Below are positions 62,218 to 64,000 of a stretch of DNA of 64,000 nucleotides, piece by piece; within the stretch, counting starts at the first letter, position 1, and the number at the start of each line of letters is the position of its first letter. The notes beneath the pieces were generated by a model, which saw only the letters and a program-made list of their open reading frames with translations, had not been told where the DNA came from and ran no database searches. The stretch comes from Cellulosilyticum lentocellum DSM 5427 (GTDB lineage Bacteria > Bacillota > Clostridia > Lachnospirales > Cellulosilyticaceae), in contig NC_015275.1 of assembly GCF_000178835.2 (NCBI RefSeq), positions 703,001-767,000 on the forward strand. The letters are read 5' to 3'. A program made the position numbers and the translations under genes.

Positions 62218-63081
62218 GTGGAAACTAAATTAAATGTAGTCATATTAAGTCATACACCAGAGTTTGAACAAAATATAGTAAGAGGAGCTAGACTTTGCTA
62301 TAGTTCAGCGGATATAGAAGAATTAAGAGACCAAATTACACCAGAAAGTGCAGAAAGATTTTTAAATATGATTTTAGAAATCGGGCATGGTTCCATTCTA
62401 GAGCATAGTAGCATTACCTTTGGAATTGAAGGTGTAAGTCGTTCCTTAACGCATCAATTAGTACGTCATAGAATAGGTTGTAGCTATTCTCAGAAATCAC
62501 AACGTTATGTAAGTGAAGGACAGTTTGAGTATGTTATTCCAAAGCCAATAGCTAAATATGATCGCTTAAAAGCTGACTATATTAAGATGATGGAGAAATT
62601 GCAAGAGGACTATAATCATATCACCCTTAGTTTGTTAGTGGAACAAATCAAAGAACAAGCAGCAACTGGTAAAGTAACGGAAGAAGTGAACTCAACTATA
62701 GCAAATGGTATAGAGGGAGAAGCTCTAGTGGAGATTCTCAAGGCTAGTGATAAAAAACTCTATTCAAAGCTTGAAAAGATTGCTATAGAAAATGCACGTT
62801 ATGTGCTCCCAAATGCATGTGAAACAAAAATTCAAGTAACAATGAATGTTAGAGCACTTTTTAATTTCTTTAAAGAAAGACTATGTGATAGAGCACAAGA
62901 AGAAATTAGAGATATGGCCTATGAAATGTGGTTAGCTTGTATGGAAATTGCTCCAACTATATTCAAGTATGCAGTCCCTACCTGCGTTCATGGCAAATGT
63001 AAAGAAGGTAAGATGACTTGTGGTAAGATGCTTTATTATAAAGAAAAGCATGGTAAAATTATTAAAAAATATGAGAAATAA
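62218..63081 (+). CDS. thyX: Flavin-dependent thymidylate synthase ThyX
   Basis: 287 aa from a GTG start after AAGAGGAG. It methylates dUMP to dTMP using FAD, NADPH and methylene-tetrahydrofolate. The signature appears as RHRIGCSYSQKSQRY (83-97): RHR and the following Ser are eight residues apart rather than the usual seven. GHGSILEHSSITF (57-69) and NARYVLPNACETK are also typical. A Cys-rich C-terminal tail (CVHGKCKEGKMTCGK) extends beyond short family members. It diverges from folA across a 273-base gap with no other clear signal. Confidence 0.92.
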   Translation: METKLNVVILSHTPEFEQNIVRGARLCYSSADIEELRDQITPESAERFLNMILEIGHGSILEHSSITFGIEGVSRSLTHQLVRHRIGCSYSQKSQRYVSEGQFEYVIPKPIAKYDRLKADYIKMMEKLQEDYNHITLSLLVEQIKEQAATGKVTEEVNSTIANGIEGEALVEILKASDKKLYSKLEKIAIENARYVLPNACETKIQVTMNVRALFNFFKERLCDRAQEEIRDMAYEMWLACMEIAPTIFKYAVPTCVHGKCKEGKMTCGKMLYYKEKHGKIIKKYEK

Positions 63082-63098
63082 TCAAGAATATTATAAGA

Positions 63099-63152
63099 GC
63101 AAGGCTTCATAGTACTGGATTAGTAAAAGTATTATTAGGGCCTTGCCCTTTT
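63099..63152 (+). terminator. Intrinsic terminator after thyX
   Basis: GCAAGGC (63099-63105) pairs with GCCTTGC (63140-63146), with a long loop, followed by CCTTTTG. Confidence 0.65.
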
Positions 63153-63269
63153 GTTAAATGAGATAAAATATTAGCTAAACAGTAGATGTATGAATTGGAA
63201 AATCTACAAAAATTCCTCTAAAAAATTTTTATAATTCTAATATTACTATGTAAAAAAATTTAAAGCATC

Positions 63270-63298
63270 TTGATTTTTCGCGACAATTATGATAATAT
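63270..63298 (+). promoter_or_regulatory. Promoter of the cold-shock gene
   Basis: TTGATT (63270-63275), a 17-base spacer and TAATAT (63293-63298), giving a leader of about 125 bases, as is usual for cold-shock genes. Confidence 0.5.
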
Positions 63299-63337
63299 TA
63301 ATGAGTAAGTTAAAATATTGAAACAAAAACGGATAGG

Positions 63338-63428
63338 TAGGCCTCTTGTAACAAAAAAACTAGCAAGACCGAATAACGTTTTGCGTAGCAGTGTTTTAGC
63401 AATAAAAGATTTTATTTAAGGAGGCCTA
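63338..63428 (+). promoter_or_regulatory. Ribosome-site-sequestering leader of the cold-shock gene
   Basis: TAGGCCTCTT (63338-63347) can pair with AAGGAGGCCTA (63418-63428), covering the whole AAGGAGG ribosome site with one bulged base. The 70 bases between could form alternative structures. Such a switch would suit temperature control of translation. Confidence 0.55.
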
Positions 63429-63433
63429 GTAAC

Positions 63434-63631
63434 ATGACAGGTAAAGTTAAATGGTTTAACGCAGAAAAAGGTTTTGGATTTATCGAAAGAGAAGGTGGAG
63501 ATGATGTATTCGTACACTTCACAGCTATCCAAGGCGACGGTTTCAAAACATTAGAAGAAGGTCAAGAAGTTAACTTCGATATCGTTGAAGGTAACAGAGG
63601 ACCACAAGCTGCTAACGTTACAAAAGCATAG
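63434..63631 (+). CDS. csp: Cold-shock domain protein (CspA/CspB family)
   Basis: 65 aa, exactly the family length. The five-stranded OB fold carries RNP1 (KGFGFIER) and RNP2 (VFVHF) for single-stranded RNA/DNA binding. Start [15 protein letters not shown] is canonical; AAGGAGG lies nine bases upstream. It would act as an RNA chaperone. The codons are more GC-rich at third positions than in neighbours, consistent with high expression. A clean terminator follows at 63657. Confidence 0.96.
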   Translation: MTGKVKWFNAEKGFGFIEREGGDDVFVHFTAIQGDGFKTLEEGQEVNFDIVEGNRGPQAANVTKA

Positions 63632-63656
63632 TTAGCGTTAAATAATTGTAGATAAT

Positions 63657-63684
63657 GACGATACTTTTGGTATCGTCTTTTTTT
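63657..63684 (+). terminator. Intrinsic terminator after the cold-shock gene
   Basis: GACGATAC pairs with GTATCGTC around a short loop, followed by seven T. Confidence 0.9.
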
Positions 63685-64000
63685 GTAGATGTTAGCTATA
63701 AAAGATTTCAAATTATAATCTATAAAGAAGTTGCATACTAGAATCTAGAATGAAAATGAAAACTAAAATGAATAAAAATACAATAATATTAACAAAAAGT
63801 ATATAATAGTATAAAAATTTGTTGAAATATAAAGGACACAATGATAAACTAGAAATGGAATGTTAAGGAATTAACAACTCGTTTTGCTGCAATGAATGGC
63901 GGCAATTAAGGTAATAAAAATGGCTGCGATCATCGTGGCCTTTTCTTAAATACACAGGGGAAGGGTACTTGGTATATAGGAAATATATTTACGAAGAATA
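63685..64000 (+). other. Non-coding end of window with a terminator-like hairpin
   Basis: No gene is visible. TATAAT occurs near 63803. GGC-CGAT-C-ATCG-GCC (about 63923-63942) forms a hairpin followed by TTTTCTT; a nine-codon frame (MAAIIVAFS) overlaps its left arm. This could be an attenuator for a gene beyond the window. The last 50 bases show nothing recognisable. Confidence 0.35.

Overview
This 64 kb window has the AT-rich composition, AGGAGG-type ribosome sites, intrinsic terminators and gene families of a low-GC clostridial Firmicute. The GH10 xylanase with a cellulose-binding module, the solute-binding-protein sugar importer, the YesM/YesN-type two-component system, the alpha-galacturonidase and ThyX suggest a plant-fibre-degrading Lachnospirales bacterium, perhaps Cellulosilyticum-like. 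That assignment is inference; no marker gene was compared.

Layout. 1-7 kb: end of a polysaccharide deacetylase, an intact IS630-type element (1066-2320), a membrane-anchored MutS-like ATPase, an AraC/GyrI regulator with an ASCH-like partner, and a GntR/UTRA regulator. 6.8-17.2 kb: a pentose and xylan block made of transaldolase, transketolase, a sensor kinase and response regulator, a sugar-binding lipoprotein, two permeases and a secreted GH10-CBM3 xylanase. Together these can sense, cut, import and ferment xylo-oligosaccharides; the transport ATPase must be encoded elsewhere. 17.2-25 kb: a relic of the same IS630 type, small accessory genes, two minimal nucleotidyltransferases and an SPFH/flotillin protein. 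25.1-26.6 kb: an IS110 element whose upstream non-coding part folds like a bridge RNA. 26.7-27.2 kb: copy A of a large structured non-coding repeat.

27.3-40 kb: a divergent tyrosine-recombinase-like gene, an MFS transporter, a DUF1062 gene, asd with a divergent LysR gene, a CorA-type transporter, a free-standing 5S rRNA-tRNA-Gly unit, a methyltransferase, gene relics, a second tRNA-Gly, a cluster of DnaA-box-like sites, a nitrilase-family gene, and copy B of the structured repeat (39.3-40.25 kb). Copies A and B differ at many bases, but changes in several stems are compensated on the opposite strand.

40.4-56.7 kb: ten co-directional, tightly packed genes behind one near-consensus promoter. 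They encode a small membrane protein, a zinc-ribbon membrane protein, a membrane-anchored repeat protein, two membrane von Willebrand A proteins, a giant tubulin/FtsZ-like GTPase, a coiled-coil protein, a beta-rich protein, a zinc-ribbon P-loop GTPase and a GAP1-type GTPase-associated membrane protein. This is the most system-like locus here and resembles computationally predicted NTP-dependent conflict systems; several subunits have no recognisable family. 56.8-64 kb: tRNA-Leu, an AraC regulator divergent from a GH4 enzyme with the CHEV motif of alpha-galacturonidases, a DEAD-box helicase, DHFR, ThyX, and a cold-shock protein whose leader can hide its ribosome site.

The best candidates for something undescribed are the A/B structured RNA family and the tubulin-vWA-GTPase-GAP1 operon, which begins about 260 bases after copy B.
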